Positions 1 to 8,188 are shown, numbered from the stretch's first letter. The stretch is DNA of 32,659 bases from CAYNNP01 sp964398215 (GCA_964398215.1 CAYNNP010000043.1:1-32659); one strand, 5' to 3'. Numbers and translations: made by a program. The notes: a model not told the origin generated them from the letters alone.

Positions 1-35
1 ACGCAAAAGCGCGACTTCAAAACTTACGTGTTGGG

Positions 36-467
36 TTACCGTTTCTTCACGATCGCCAGATAGGCTTGCAAGCCTTCGTTCCAAAAAGTCCCTTTCATTT
101 CGACCGGCTTGACCTTGGCGATTTGGGCGAGCATGTCGCTGGGGTCTTGGCCAAGATGAATTGCCAAGCCGAACGATGCTATTGCTGGCGAGCGTGATAG
201 ACCGGCCGCACAGACGATGATCGTGCGTGTGTTTGCATCCAGCAACATTGCCAGCGTCATGATTGATTGCTGCATCACGGCTTGGTCGTTCCCCGCGCCA
301 TCGTTCAAGGGGAACCGGCAATACGTCAATTGGCGAGGCAACTGAGCAGGGGGTTCTTCGACAGCAACATCTACCACCGCCGAGATGCCAGCATCGAAAA
401 TTTTTCGAGGCTGATGAAGGTCAAGTGTATTGCCAATCCACAACGCTCCATCGTGTATTTCGTGCAT
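36..467 (-). CDS. Dual-specificity/tyrosine phosphatase-like protein
   Basis: A 143-residue cytosolic protein that looks like a compact dual-specificity (cysteine-based) phosphatase. The phosphate-binding loop is visible as CAAGLSRSP, a CX5R motif with the nucleophile Cys at residue 86 and Arg at 92. A candidate general-acid Asp sits at residue 56 in FPLNDG. The position just before the Cys is Val instead of the usual His, so the loop is slightly atypical. The reading frame stays open upstream to 542, but the product gains recognisable homology only from the Met at 467, so I chose that start; no clear Shine-Dalgarno sequence precedes it. It diverges from the SelW-like gene with about 180 bp between them. 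The substrate (phosphoprotein, phosphoinositide or RNA 5' phosphate) cannot be told from sequence. Confidence 0.8.
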   Translation of the reverse strand: MHEIHDGALWIGNTLDLHQPRKIFDAGISAVVDVAVEEPPAQLPRQLTYCRFPLNDGAGNDQAVMQQSIMTLAMLLDANTRTIIVCAAGLSRSPAIASFGLAIHLGQDPSDMLAQIAKVKPVEMKGTFWNEGLQAYLAIVKKR

Positions 468-646
468 TTCATGAACTCTGTGTGTCGTCTGGAGGGATGG
501 AGTGCAGGCTGCGAATCTTTGACGGTCAACCCGAGGGGGCACATTGCATTCTGGCAGCGTTGTGGCCGAATGGGAAATAGGTCACTCCCGAATCTTGCCA
601 AATGTCTCTATACTCCGCCTTTATCAATCAGAACTCGGAGTAACAA

Positions 647-874
647 ATGATTCGGATTACTTACTGCACTCAGTGAAATTACCAACCACGAGCCGCCGGT
701 CTGGCGGACGCAATCAAGACCATTGGATTGGAAGACATTGAACTTGTTCCGGGAACCGGAGGCATTTTTGATGTTCAGTATGGCGATCAAATGGTGTTCT
801 CGAAACACAAAGAAGATCGTTTTCCTGAAGAGCAAGAAGTGCTTGACGCACTAAAAGGCTTGCAAGCAGGTTAG
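647..874 (+). CDS. SelW-like selenoprotein (Rdx family), in-frame UGA at codon 10
   Basis: Reading from ATG 647 and decoding the TGA at 674-676 as selenocysteine gives a 75-residue protein ending at TAG 872-874. The N-terminus reads MIRITYCTQ-U-NYQPRAAGL, the CxxU redox motif plus NYxPRA signature of the Rdx (SelW/SelT/SelH) family, where Cys homologues read YCTQCNW. The C-terminal part also fits: FDVQYGDQMVFSKHKEDRFP matches the family's strand plus K..GRFPE segment, followed by a helix. Total length is normal for bacterial SelW-like proteins. A good Shine-Dalgarno (CGGAG, 636-640) lies 6 nt before the ATG, and a TATACT -10-like box is at 609-614. A SECIS-like hairpin follows the UGA. Family role: thioredoxin-fold thiol/selenol oxidoreductase, client unknown. 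Homology continuing on both sides of the TGA argues against a random or broken frame. The host must encode SelA/B/C/D elsewhere. Confidence 0.88.
693..707 (+). promoter_or_regulatory. Bacterial SECIS element for the SelW-like gene
   Basis: A perfect 5-bp stem CCGCC (693-697) / GGCGG (703-707) closes the loop GGUCU (698-702). The first loop G lies 21 nt after the UGA codon (674-676), inside the 16-37 nt window described for bacterial SECIS elements, which need a G in the first two loop positions. The loop GGUCU is the same as the SelB-binding loop of E. coli fdhF. Function is inferred; the structure is directly visible. Confidence 0.82.
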
Positions 875-916
875 ACTGTCAGGAAAAGTTTCTCCTCGAA
901 CCGTGGCGTCATCGCA

Positions 917-2296
917 ATGAAGTCATTTTGCCTGGTGCTCTTTTCCATTCTCTTGCTTTCGTCGTCGGCTGAATCACAACAGCCGCCCTACGATGTATAC
1001 CCTGACGCGAACCCGCCCTATTACCGGGTTCGCTACGATGCATCCAAGGACCCTGGACGATTGATCTTTCCCGTCAATTACACGGTATGGATTCCTCAAG
1101 GCGTAGTTCAACTGCGCGGCGTGATCGTTCATCAACACGGCTGCGGCGAAGGATCCTGCAAATCAGGTTTGACCGGCGCTTATGACTTGCACTGGCAAGC
1201 GTTGGCTCGCAAGCATGATTGTGCTCTGCTGGCACCGTCGTACGAACAACCACAGAAAGCTGATTGCCAAATGTGGTGCGACCCACGCAATGGATCTGAC
1301 AAATCCTTTTTGACCGCACTGGAGGATCTGGGCGAACAATGTGGTCATCCGGAGTTGGCGAAAGTCCCTTGGGCTTTGTGGGGACACAGCGGTGGTGGTC
1401 ACTGGTGTGGCGGGATGGCATTGTTGTATCCCGATCGCGTCGCGGCGACTTGGCTGCGAAGTGGAGTGCCGTTGTTTGAAGCAAACCCGGAGCGTCCGCT
1501 GATCAAACCACACAAGCTGTCCAAAGCCGCTTTGCAGGTTCCGATGATGTGCAATCCTGGAACCAAAGAAGGCGTCAGTGTGAAAGATGGCCGGTTCGCG
1601 AAAGTCTGGCCAGCCAACGTAAAATTTTTCGAGCAGGTTCGTGGCGCAGGTGGGGTGCTGGGCGTTGCGGTTGATCCGCTGACTGCGCACGAATGCGGCA
1701 ACCAGCGGTACTTGGCAATCCGATGGTTTGATGCGTGCCTTGCTTTGCGATTGCCCAACGACATCACAAAACCATTGCGACGAATGCCAGAGAGCAACGT
1801 ATGCTTGGCGGAGTTGTTGGGTGATACGGCGGTCATCGCCAGCGAGTTCGAGGGCGATCCATTGAAAGCGGTTTGGTTGCCCAACGAATCGGTCGCAAAG
1901 CTTTGGATGGAGTACGTGAAAGACACGAAGGTATCGGACATGACCGCGCCGCCGGCACCCAAGCGTTTGACGTTGGCGGAAAACCGATTGACTTGGACAG
2001 CGATTGCGGATTTGCAGAGTGGGCTTTCACATTTCGAGATCCTCCGTGATGGAAAGTTATTGGCATCGGTGCCCAAAGCACCCAAGAATCGCTACGGTCG
2101 ACCGCTCTTTCAAGACCTGCAATACAGCGACACTCCAGCACAACCGCTGGCGAAAATGGAATTCGATTTGTCGGAAGAAGAAAAAAATCAGCCGTATCGA
2201 TATCAGGTCGTCGCCGTCAATACGCTTGGAAATAAGTCAAAACCTTCGTCCGCTCTTACAGTGAACGCAGCCAAACGCCCGGTCGACAAAGAATAA
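917..2296 (+). CDS. Secreted alpha/beta-hydrolase (esterase-like)
   Basis: A 459-residue exported protein with an N-terminal signal peptide (about residues 1-20, MKSFCLVLFSILLLSSSAES). The core resembles an alpha/beta-hydrolase: a strand-turn RGVIVHQHGCGEG that could form the oxyanion region, and the nucleophile elbow WGHSGGGHW with Ser158 in GxSxG. A candidate catalytic His is in LTAHECGN (about residue 253). The C-terminal third, from about residue 340, looks like a fibronectin-III/beta-sandwich domain (LTWTAIADLQSGLSHFEILR). Several Cys residues suggest disulfides in the periplasm. It starts 42 nt after the SelW-like gene on the same strand, so the two may be co-transcribed. Substrate unknown; esterase or carbohydrate esterase are both possible. 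Confidence 0.78.
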   Translation: MKSFCLVLFSILLLSSSAESQQPPYDVYPDANPPYYRVRYDASKDPGRLIFPVNYTVWIPQGVVQLRGVIVHQHGCGEGSCKSGLTGAYDLHWQALARKHDCALLAPSYEQPQKADCQMWCDPRNGSDKSFLTALEDLGEQCGHPELAKVPWALWGHSGGGHWCGGMALLYPDRVAATWLRSGVPLFEANPERPLIKPHKLSKAALQVPMMCNPGTKEGVSVKDGRFAKVWPANVKFFEQVRGAGGVLGVAVDPLTAHECGNQRYLAIRWFDACLALRLPNDITKPLRRMPESNVCLAELLGDTAVIASEFEGDPLKAVWLPNESVAKLWMEYVKDTKVSDMTAPPAPKRLTLAENRLTWTAIADLQSGLSHFEILRDGKLLASVPKAPKNRYGRPLFQDLQYSDTPAQPLAKMEFDLSEEEKNQPYRYQVVAVNTLGNKSKPSSALTVNAAKRPVDKE

Positions 2297-2356
2297 GAGA
2301 CACGCAACGATACTAGGATATCGGTTGAACGCGGTGCTTGATGATGAGAGTTTGAG

Positions 2357-3613
2357 ATGGAAATTTTGGGTGGGCCACTTTATGGGGTCGCTGGTGCTGG
2401 AGAATCTCATGGCCCTGCGGTGACGACCATCGTGTTCGGCTGTCCGCCGGGATTCTATCTGCGCCGCTCTGATGTCCAGCCGTTTTTGGATCGCCGTCGT
2501 CCTGGCGGCAATAAACATGGCACGCCCCGAAACGAGAAAGACAAAGTCGTGTTTTTATCGGGGGTTTATCAAACGGATCATGAAAAACTGCTGACTGGTT
2601 CGTCGCTGAGTGTCAATGTGGACGATTTGGAATTCAGCACTGAAGGATACGAGCAAGGGTATACAACCGGCGAACCGATTTCAGCCATCGTGTTATCGAC
2701 GTCCAAAAAATCGGCGGACTACGGGCAGTTCATTGGCGACCAAGGCGAGGTCAGGCCTGGTCACACGGACCTTGTCAAATTTCACAAGTCACTGGGGTTC
2801 GTTGACGTTCGCGGGGGTGGTCGATCAAGCTACCGTTCGACGATTTCCGATGTCGTTGGCGGAAGTATTGCGAGGCTGTTTTTAAAAGAGAAATTTGGCA
2901 CCGTGATACTGTCTTCGATTTGCCAAGTTGGCGAGTTGAAGTCCAGCAAGACTTTGGCGGCACGTGTTCAAACAGCAATTAACAGCTCTCAAAGTCATTC
3001 GATTGACGCGCGGGAACTTGCCAAGATCGAATCTGAATTGGCCGCTGCCGAAATCGCTTCGGTGGATCATGAGTTTGCAGAAAAAGCAGCGAACTTAATC
3101 ATGGAAACTCGCAAGCAAGGTGATTCTGTCGGCGCGGCTGTTGAAGTTGTCGCTGTGAATGTGCCAGCATTATTGGGAGAGCCGCTTTACCAAAGCCTGA
3201 AAGTCCGAGTCCTTGGAACGCTTGGTGGTTTGAACGCGGTGCAGTCGTGTGAAGTGGGAGACGGTATAGAGGTGATTGCGAGACGCGGGAGCGACAACAA
3301 CGATTCAATTCGTTCAACTGGGTACGTGACGAATACTCATGGCGGATTGTTGGGTGGAGTCACGACGGGGATGCCGTTGGTTTTTCGTGTTGGGTTCAAG
3401 CCTACATCGACAATCAATCGACCACAAAAATCGATTCGCAAAAATCTGGAAGAGATTGATTTTGAACTTCAGAAAGGACGGCATGATCCCTGCGTTGGTG
3501 TTCGTGCGGGCGTGACACTGGAGTCTCGTTTGGCGATCGAGCTGATGAACTCAGTGTTGGTCCATCAATCTGGTCGCGTTGATATTGATAATTTTCGACT
3601 GTTCAACAAATAG
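2357..3613 (+). CDS. aroC: Chorismate synthase
   Basis: Converts 5-enolpyruvylshikimate-3-phosphate to chorismate, the last shikimate-pathway step, using reduced FMN. Signatures seen in order: GESHG near the N-terminus (active-site His), RRRPGG, RPGHTD (second conserved His), GGGRSSYRST (phosphate/FMN-binding Arg-Ser region) and GRHDPCV near the C-terminus. At 418 residues it is longer than the usual 350-400 owing to a charged, helical insertion around residues 200-240. The segments after GGGRSS and after GRHDPC diverge from the consensus: the usual RET is RST here, and PRAVP is replaced by VRAGV. The best call is still a working AroC, with a diverged paralogue as the alternative. The next gene starts 16 nt after its stop. 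Confidence 0.88.
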   Translation: MEILGGPLYGVAGAGESHGPAVTTIVFGCPPGFYLRRSDVQPFLDRRRPGGNKHGTPRNEKDKVVFLSGVYQTDHEKLLTGSSLSVNVDDLEFSTEGYEQGYTTGEPISAIVLSTSKKSADYGQFIGDQGEVRPGHTDLVKFHKSLGFVDVRGGGRSSYRSTISDVVGGSIARLFLKEKFGTVILSSICQVGELKSSKTLAARVQTAINSSQSHSIDARELAKIESELAAAEIASVDHEFAEKAANLIMETRKQGDSVGAAVEVVAVNVPALLGEPLYQSLKVRVLGTLGGLNAVQSCEVGDGIEVIARRGSDNNDSIRSTGYVTNTHGGLLGGVTTGMPLVFRVGFKPTSTINRPQKSIRKNLEEIDFELQKGRHDPCVGVRAGVTLESRLAIELMNSVLVHQSGRVDIDNFRLFNK

Positions 3614-3629
3614 CGCGCACAAAATAACG

Positions 3630-4970
3630 ATGTCAACCAACGTCGCTAACCAATCCGAACGCAAACGCAGCGTGCTGGGAGTGTTCAGCGGATTGGTTCT
3701 TGGGTTGATTCGATGCGCTTGGTTGACGGCGCTGCTTTTGTTGCTGATTTTCAACGCGCGACTTTATCTGCCCAGCCCACTGGCCGCGACAGACGATTCG
3801 CTGCCGGTCAACATGCTGAAACAATTGGCTGCGTCAGAGGCTGCGATCGAAAATGGCGCCGCACAGAGCATGCAGCAGATTTTCCCAGAAGGCTATGTGC
3901 TGACGCACTTGTTTCATGGCCTTTCGTGGATAGAAGTGGGGCTACAGAACGAAACCCATCGAAATGTTGCGCTGAAAAATGCAATCGCGGCATTTGCAGA
4001 AGTTGATTCGGACGCGTCGCGAGCGGGATTTCCTGCTCATTTGCCGCCCGATCATGGGATGTTTTATTCAGCATGGCGAGCCCACTTATTGGCGGGCATT
4101 GTGTTGCTGGAGAAAGGCAAGGATCCGCAGCATTTCGATCGACTGAAAAGCCAGTGTGATCGCCTGCGAGAATTCATCAGCAAATCATCAACTCCTTTTC
4201 CGGCTTCGTATCGAGGCATGGCGTGGCCTTGTGACACATTTCCCGCGATCCATGCGATGGTGATTTACGACGCGGTAGCAGAAACTGACAGATACGCGGG
4301 CGCAGTTCGAGACTGGCTGGTCCGCGCCAAAATTGGCATCGACCAAGACACAAAGCTTTGGGCTCACACAACAGATGTAACGACCGGGCGGCCTACTTCA
4401 ACGGCCAGAGCAACCAGTCAATCGATCATACTGCGAATGTTGCCAGACATCGCGCCCGAGATGGCCGCCGAACAGTACGGTGAGTTTCGAAAACGGTTTC
4501 ACTGCACAACTTTGGGATTGCCGTCGGTTCGAGAATTTCCACCGGGCGTTCGTGGGGGATTCGGTGACGTTGATAGCGGCCCATTGTTTTTTGGACGTAG
4601 TTTCTCGGCAACTGTGATGTCGATCGGATTGGCTCGGATCTTTGGTGACACCGACTGGGCTACCGCAACAGCCAAATGTGGTGAAGCGATCGCGATTCCC
4701 TACGAGTCAAATGGGAAACGCCACTACGCTTTTGGTGTGTTGCCGATTGGCGAACAAATGGTGGCCTATTCATACAACGCGCGTCCTTGGCTAACGACAT
4801 TTGCGAAGGGAAAAGTGCAAGCAGCTCAGACAGCGCATTTAACGCACTCGCCGTACTGGCGATACAAGCTTCACTTGCTGACACTGGTTTTATGCGTTGC
4901 AACGTGGTACCGGTTCCGCAAACGCATCAGAAAACGCTCCCGCGACGCAAGCAATGTCGCGGCTCAGTAG
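3630..4970 (+). CDS. Membrane-anchored protein of unknown function, alpha-helical
   Basis: A 446-residue protein starting at ATG 3630, chosen because an upstream start at 3579 would overlap aroC and add no recognisable sequence. It has one N-terminal membrane segment (CAWLTALLLLLIFNARLYL) and one near the C-terminus (LHLLTLVLCVATWYRF), followed by a basic tail (RKRIRKRSR). Between them lies a large, mostly helical domain with motifs such as MAWPCDTFPAIHAMVIYD and GPLFFGRSFSATVMS, which suggests an alpha/alpha-barrel. This is faintly like the linalool dehydratase/isomerase-type fold, but I cannot support an enzyme name. It follows aroC by 16 nt and is probably in the same transcript. Confidence 0.7.
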   Translation: MSTNVANQSERKRSVLGVFSGLVLGLIRCAWLTALLLLLIFNARLYLPSPLAATDDSLPVNMLKQLAASEAAIENGAAQSMQQIFPEGYVLTHLFHGLSWIEVGLQNETHRNVALKNAIAAFAEVDSDASRAGFPAHLPPDHGMFYSAWRAHLLAGIVLLEKGKDPQHFDRLKSQCDRLREFISKSSTPFPASYRGMAWPCDTFPAIHAMVIYDAVAETDRYAGAVRDWLVRAKIGIDQDTKLWAHTTDVTTGRPTSTARATSQSIILRMLPDIAPEMAAEQYGEFRKRFHCTTLGLPSVREFPPGVRGGFGDVDSGPLFFGRSFSATVMSIGLARIFGDTDWATATAKCGEAIAIPYESNGKRHYAFGVLPIGEQMVAYSYNARPWLTTFAKGKVQAAQTAHLTHSPYWRYKLHLLTLVLCVATWYRFRKRIRKRSRDASNVAAQ

Positions 4971-5207
4971 GCTCGGTAGAAATCGAATTGTGACTGAGCG
5001 TATGGAAAACGGCGGATCGTCGCTGCGAACAACGCAGCGCCGGTGTCATTCGGTTCAGCATGTTGTGTTTTCACAAAGTGTGCGTCTAGACCCCACATTC
5101 GCGAATAGTCAAACCATTTGGGAACAGATTATCAATGATCGCGACAATTCTTTTTGTGGTGCTGCCGACAGAGCCTGCTTGTGTTTAGAAATTGCTCCGT
5201 ATGTTTT

Positions 5208-5235
5208 TTGACATCTTCGCAATCTGGCATAGATT
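5208..5235 (+). promoter_or_regulatory. Sigma-70-type promoter upstream of the PilZ gene
   Basis: TTGACA (5208-5213) matches the -35 consensus exactly. It is followed, after a 16-nt spacer, by TAGATT (5230-5235), which matches the -10 consensus at four of six positions. It lies in the 396-bp gene-free stretch 4971-5366 and would give a leader of roughly 125 nt before the PilZ start. No other gene is visible in that stretch. Confidence 0.45.
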
Positions 5236-5292
5236 GATTTTGGGTGATGGCGAGTCGCAGCAATGGGTAATGTCATCAACGGGGGATGCACA

Positions 5293-5324
5293 GGGGGCGC
5301 GAGAAGCATGCGCGCCATTCACCC
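5293..5324 (+). promoter_or_regulatory. Leader hairpin upstream of the PilZ gene
   Basis: In the untranslated leader, GGCGCG (5296-5301) pairs with CGCGCC (5311-5316) across a 9-nt loop. An outer GGG (5293-5295) can pair with CCC (5322-5324) across an internal loop. It resembles no riboswitch I recognise, and the GEMM (c-di-GMP) consensus is not present. Function unknown. Confidence 0.35.
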
Positions 5325-5366
5325 CGACAAAAGGGAAGCTTTCAACCCGGTGCTGGAGTGGCGACA

Positions 5367-5744
5367 ATGAACAATCAATCTACATTCGCGATCGCGTGTG
5401 GCAAACCAACTTTATTTGAATCGATGCGTAAAGAACGCCATCGTGACAAGAGACTTCATAAACGTGTGCCCCGATCGATTGGAATTCTGGTCCAACCAAT
5501 GGATGCAGAGGAGCAAGCAAACTCAGAGGAGTTCTTTGCAATCACTCGTGACATCAGCCAAGCCGGTTTGTCGTTTTTGAGTTCGTTTGAATCTCGATTC
5601 GAATTTGAATCAATCATGATCGCCGATCAGCCAGGTCGCGAGGTGATTTGTCGAACTTGCTATAGCAGCATCATTGTCAAGAATCAGAATGAAGACGTTT
5701 ACTTGACGGGTGTTGAGTTTCTGTACGAAAGATATTCGCGATAG
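5367..5744 (+). CDS. PilZ-domain protein
   Basis: A 125-residue cytosolic protein. The PilZ c-di-GMP-binding signatures are visible: a basic stretch with RxxxR (RLHKR, residues 29-33, followed by VPR) and DISQAG (residues 62-67, the D/NxSxxG motif). A GVEF segment near the C-terminus is typical of the last strands of the fold. The start at 5367 is preceded by GGAG (5355-5358) at 8-nt spacing; a longer frame from 5286 would run through the leader hairpin and is less likely. It is a stand-alone PilZ protein, so it probably acts as a c-di-GMP receptor on an unknown partner. It appears monocistronic with its own promoter. Confidence 0.82.
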   Translation: MNNQSTFAIACGKPTLFESMRKERHRDKRLHKRVPRSIGILVQPMDAEEQANSEEFFAITRDISQAGLSFLSSFESRFEFESIMIADQPGREVICRTCYSSIIVKNQNEDVYLTGVEFLYERYSR

Positions 5745-5916
5745 GTGTCAAGCTGTAACGGTCAGGTAGGCATCTACGACTGCACAATGGATGACCGTTG
5801 CAACTTCTGTTTGGCACTACATTGACAAGCTTGAGCGAGTTTTCGTCAAACAGCTTTTTTGTTGCTATCGAGGAGACGATCTTTTGAGTGGGTAGGCTCA
5901 AATTACAGAGTTCGCC

Positions 5917-5939
5917 TGCCATCAAGTGGATTGATGGTA
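5917..5939 (+). promoter_or_regulatory. 5' leader hairpin before the Gly-rich outer-membrane protein
   Basis: CCATCAA (5919-5925) and TTGATGG (5931-5937) form a 7-bp stem around GTGGA. It can be extended by a G-U and a U-A pair to 9 bp. It ends 22 nt before the GTG start at 5962, just ahead of the GGAG ribosome-binding site (5951-5954). A 5' stem-loop protecting an abundant envelope-protein mRNA is one possible role (inference). Confidence 0.35.
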
Positions 5940-5961
5940 TCACGCTAAATGGAGTCAAGCA

Positions 5962-8001
5962 GTGAAAACCAATATTCTGCGCGCAGTCGCAGTCGCAATG
6001 GGCTTTACGTTATGCACGTCTGCAACCGCGCAAGACGGAACGTATCAAGCACCAGCTAAATGGACAACGTTCCATAACAATACGCATACATACCAGAAAT
6101 CTGGTGTCTATCAACCTGTTTCGACGGGGCGAGTGTTCACCGTTGGTACGGGAGATAGCCTGATCGAGGAGCTTCCAGCACCTCATGGTCAAGCGGCCGC
6201 TGGAGTGGCCCCGACACTCCCACCTGCTCGCGGCGTACCTCAGTACCAACCACAGCCGGTGAAAACTGAAATCTACAGTTCACCCATGTACGGAAACTCG
6301 CAAGGCAGTGGAACGGTTCAAGGGCAAATGCTCCAGGGACAAATGCACCAGGGACATGTCCATCAAGGACAGATCCAACAGGGTGCAATCCAAAGCCAGG
6401 TTCAGCCGCATGTGCACAGCATTCCTGCTCAACCACAAGTGGTACAAGCACCGGTTGCAGTGCAGAACGCACCATTGACCCAAGTCATGCCGTCACCTTC
6501 GATTTCGGGTGAATTCCTGCAAGCGGCTTCGGCACCTTGGGAATATAGTGCTCCGGTAACGACAGTCGCATCTCCGGGTGTGATTGCCGCTCCACGGATC
6601 TCGCCATTCTTTGTTGGTGGCAGTCTGTTGTTTTTCCAATTTGAAGACAATGACAATCGGCAGTTGATTGTTCGCGACATCGACGCGTCGCCAGTTTTGA
6701 AATTGCAAGATATCGCTCCCGATACGCAAACTGGTTTTGACATATCGGCCGGTACCTATCTTGCCAACGGGCTGTATGGCCTGGGAGTAACCTACCTGCA
6801 CTTCAATCCAGACGAGCAGAAGGTTCTTTCAACGGCTCCAACGCCTGGTGATTTCCGAGCGTCAATTCCAGCATTCTTCGGACTGGAGATTGATCCAGGA
6901 CTTGGTGGTGTTGTTCCTCCATCGGTCTACGATTACTACGATGGTGCTGCAGAGTTGCGGACACGTCGTGACATATCAGTGCAAGGCATCGAAGTGAACT
7001 TGTTCAGCTTCGGTATCATGGGTGCTCGTCGAGTCGGCTCAGGTGGCGGATTCGGCGGTGGATTCGGNNNNNNNNNNNNNNNNNNNNNNNNNNNNNNNNN
7101 NNNNNNNNNNNNNNNNNNNNNNNNNNNNNNNNNNNNNNNNNNNNNNNNNNNNNNNNNNNNNNNNNNNGGATTCGGCGGCGGCGGATTCGGCGGCGGCGGA
7201 TTCGGCGGTGGCGGATTCGGCGGCGGTGGATACGGCGGCGGATACGGCGGTGGATATGCTGGCGGACACGGCGGCGGATTTGGTAGCCGACTTGGATGTG
7301 GAGCCGGTCGAGCCGGTGGTGGCGCATGCGGCAGCGGTGCATGCGGCAGTGGTGGTGCGTGCGGCGACCCTTGCGGTAATTCCTGTGCACCTTGCTATGC
7401 ACCTCGCAAGTTCTTCGGTGGTGCCGGTGGACCTCTAGCTCGGGCCTGCAGTGGTCGTGTTCAAGTTGTAACCAGCCACGGATTCCGATGGTTCCAGTTC
7501 CAAGATGAATTCGAGTTTGCTGCGGACATCAATGCTGTTCCTGGCTTCCAAGCCAATGACTTGTACTACAACCTTGATACTGAAAACAACTTGTTCGGCT
7601 ATCAGTTTGGCGGACGCCTGAACTATTGCTTGAGCAACCGACTACTGTTCGGCATTGGTGGTAAAGCAGGTATCTACGGAAACAGTGCTCGCTTCCGTCA
7701 ACGTGTTGGAACGCAGAACGGTCTGGCGTACATTCTTGGCTTGCCAACTCAATTGATCCACACCGAAAAGAAAGACAGCACTCTCGCTAGCTTGGGTGAA
7801 ATTGACTTGGGTCTTGGATACCGTCTGAACAATGCGTTCACCGTCACTGGCGGTTATCGCTTGATCGGTGTCTCTGGAGTTGTATCAACTACTGGTTCAA
7901 TCGCAACGGAATTTGCTTCTGTTGAGTCAAGTGCAACACTTGCAGCGAACGACAGCTTTTTGCTGCACGGTGCTTATGTTGGCTTGAATTACAACTGGTA
8001 G
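5962..8001 (+). CDS. Gly-rich outer-membrane beta-barrel-like protein (interrupted by assembly gap)
   Basis: Starts at GTG 5962 with GGAG 7 nt upstream. A clear signal peptide (MKTNILRAVAVAMGFTLCTSATAQ) is followed by a Pro/Gln-rich stretch with short QGQM/QGH-type repeats (about residues 115-145). Next come beta-rich segments (ISPFFVGGSLLFFQFEDNDN), then a Gly-rich GGGF/GGGY repeat tract and a Cys/Gly cluster (GACGSGGACGDPCGN). The C-terminal half alternates beta-strands and ends in YVGLNYNW, a terminal aromatic residue typical of outer-membrane barrels. A run of 100 Ns (7068-7167) sits inside the Gly repeat, so the real length is unknown. The frame happens to be kept across the gap. A structural envelope or porin-like role is likely but unproven. 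A strong terminator follows. Confidence 0.72.
   Translation: MKTNILRAVAVAMGFTLCTSATAQDGTYQAPAKWTTFHNNTHTYQKSGVYQPVSTGRVFTVGTGDSLIEELPAPHGQAAAGVAPTLPPARGVPQYQPQPVKTEIYSSPMYGNSQGSGTVQGQMLQGQMHQGHVHQGQIQQGAIQSQVQPHVHSIPAQPQVVQAPVAVQNAPLTQVMPSPSISGEFLQAASAPWEYSAPVTTVASPGVIAAPRISPFFVGGSLLFFQFEDNDNRQLIVRDIDASPVLKLQDIAPDTQTGFDISAGTYLANGLYGLGVTYLHFNPDEQKVLSTAPTPGDFRASIPAFFGLEIDPGLGGVVPPSVYDYYDGAAELRTRRDISVQGIEVNLFSFGIMGARRVGSGGGFGGGFXXXXXXXXXXXXXXXXXXXXXXXXXXXXXXXXXXGFGGGGFGGGGFGGGGFGGGGYGGGYGGGYAGGHGGGFGSRLGCGAGRAGGGACGSGACGSGGACGDPCGNSCAPCYAPRKFFGGAGGPLARACSGRVQVVTSHGFRWFQFQDEFEFAADINAVPGFQANDLYYNLDTENNLFGYQFGGRLNYCLSNRLLFGIGGKAGIYGNSARFRQRVGTQNGLAYILGLPTQLIHTEKKDSTLASLGEIDLGLGYRLNNAFTVTGGYRLIGVSGVVSTTGSIATEFASVESSATLAANDSFLLHGAYVGLNYNW
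7068..7167. other. 100-N assembly gap inside a Gly-codon repeat
   Basis: Exactly 100 Ns, the usual placeholder for a gap of unknown size, flanked on both sides by GGATTCGGCGG-type repeat units. A short-read assembly break in a tandem repeat is the likely cause. Confidence 0.95.
7168..7272 (+). repeat. Tandem repeat encoding GGGF/GGGY units
   Basis: Units of about 15 bp, based on GGATTCGGCGGCGGC, run on from the assembly gap and encode GFGGG, drifting to GYGG near the end. The same unit is present before the gap (about 7046-7067), so the tract spans the Ns and its copy number is unknown. Confidence 0.85.
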
Positions 8002-8032
8002 ACAGCAACCTAGCTTTACTCCATGAAAAACG

Positions 8033-8083
8033 ATGCCGACCCGGCATTCAATGCCCCGACAGGATTTTCCTGTCGGGGTTTTT
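8033..8083 (+). terminator. Rho-independent terminator after the Gly-rich protein
   Basis: A perfect 10-bp stem CCCCGACAGG (8054-8063) / CCTGTCGGGG (8069-8078) with loop ATTTT is followed by a T-run from 8079. A second small hairpin, ATGCCG-ACC-CGGCAT (8033-8047), lies directly upstream. This is among the clearest terminators in the window. Confidence 0.92.
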
Positions 8084-8173
8084 GTTTGTATCTGGGGCAG
8101 TATTCACTGCAATTGGTTGCTTTTTGCCGCATCCAATGCATTCATAGGCAGACTAGCGAGCGATGTTTGATTA

Positions 8174-8188
8174 GAATTCCCGGAATTC
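8174..8188. promoter_or_regulatory. Operator-like inverted repeat
   Basis: GAATTCC-C-GGAATTC is a perfect 7-bp inverted repeat around one base, about 75 bp before the next gene's start. It could be a dimeric regulator site. No regulator is identified. Confidence 0.25.

Noticed and set aside
263..650. Overlapping frames on the plus strand opposite the phosphatase gene
   Set aside because: Antisense shadows with no recognisable motif; the phosphatase frame carries an intact CX5R signature.
3630..4970. Linalool dehydratase/isomerase
   Set aside because: Only a weak resemblance in one helical motif; catalytic residues cannot be placed, so left as unknown.
5221..5366. c-di-GMP (GEMM) riboswitch before the PilZ gene
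   Set aside because: The conserved GEMM motifs and tetraloop-receptor are not present.
7016..7438. Long frames in other readings of the Gly repeat (Ala/Asp-rich, Arg-rich)
   Set aside because: Low-complexity by-products of the tandem repeat and the Ns.
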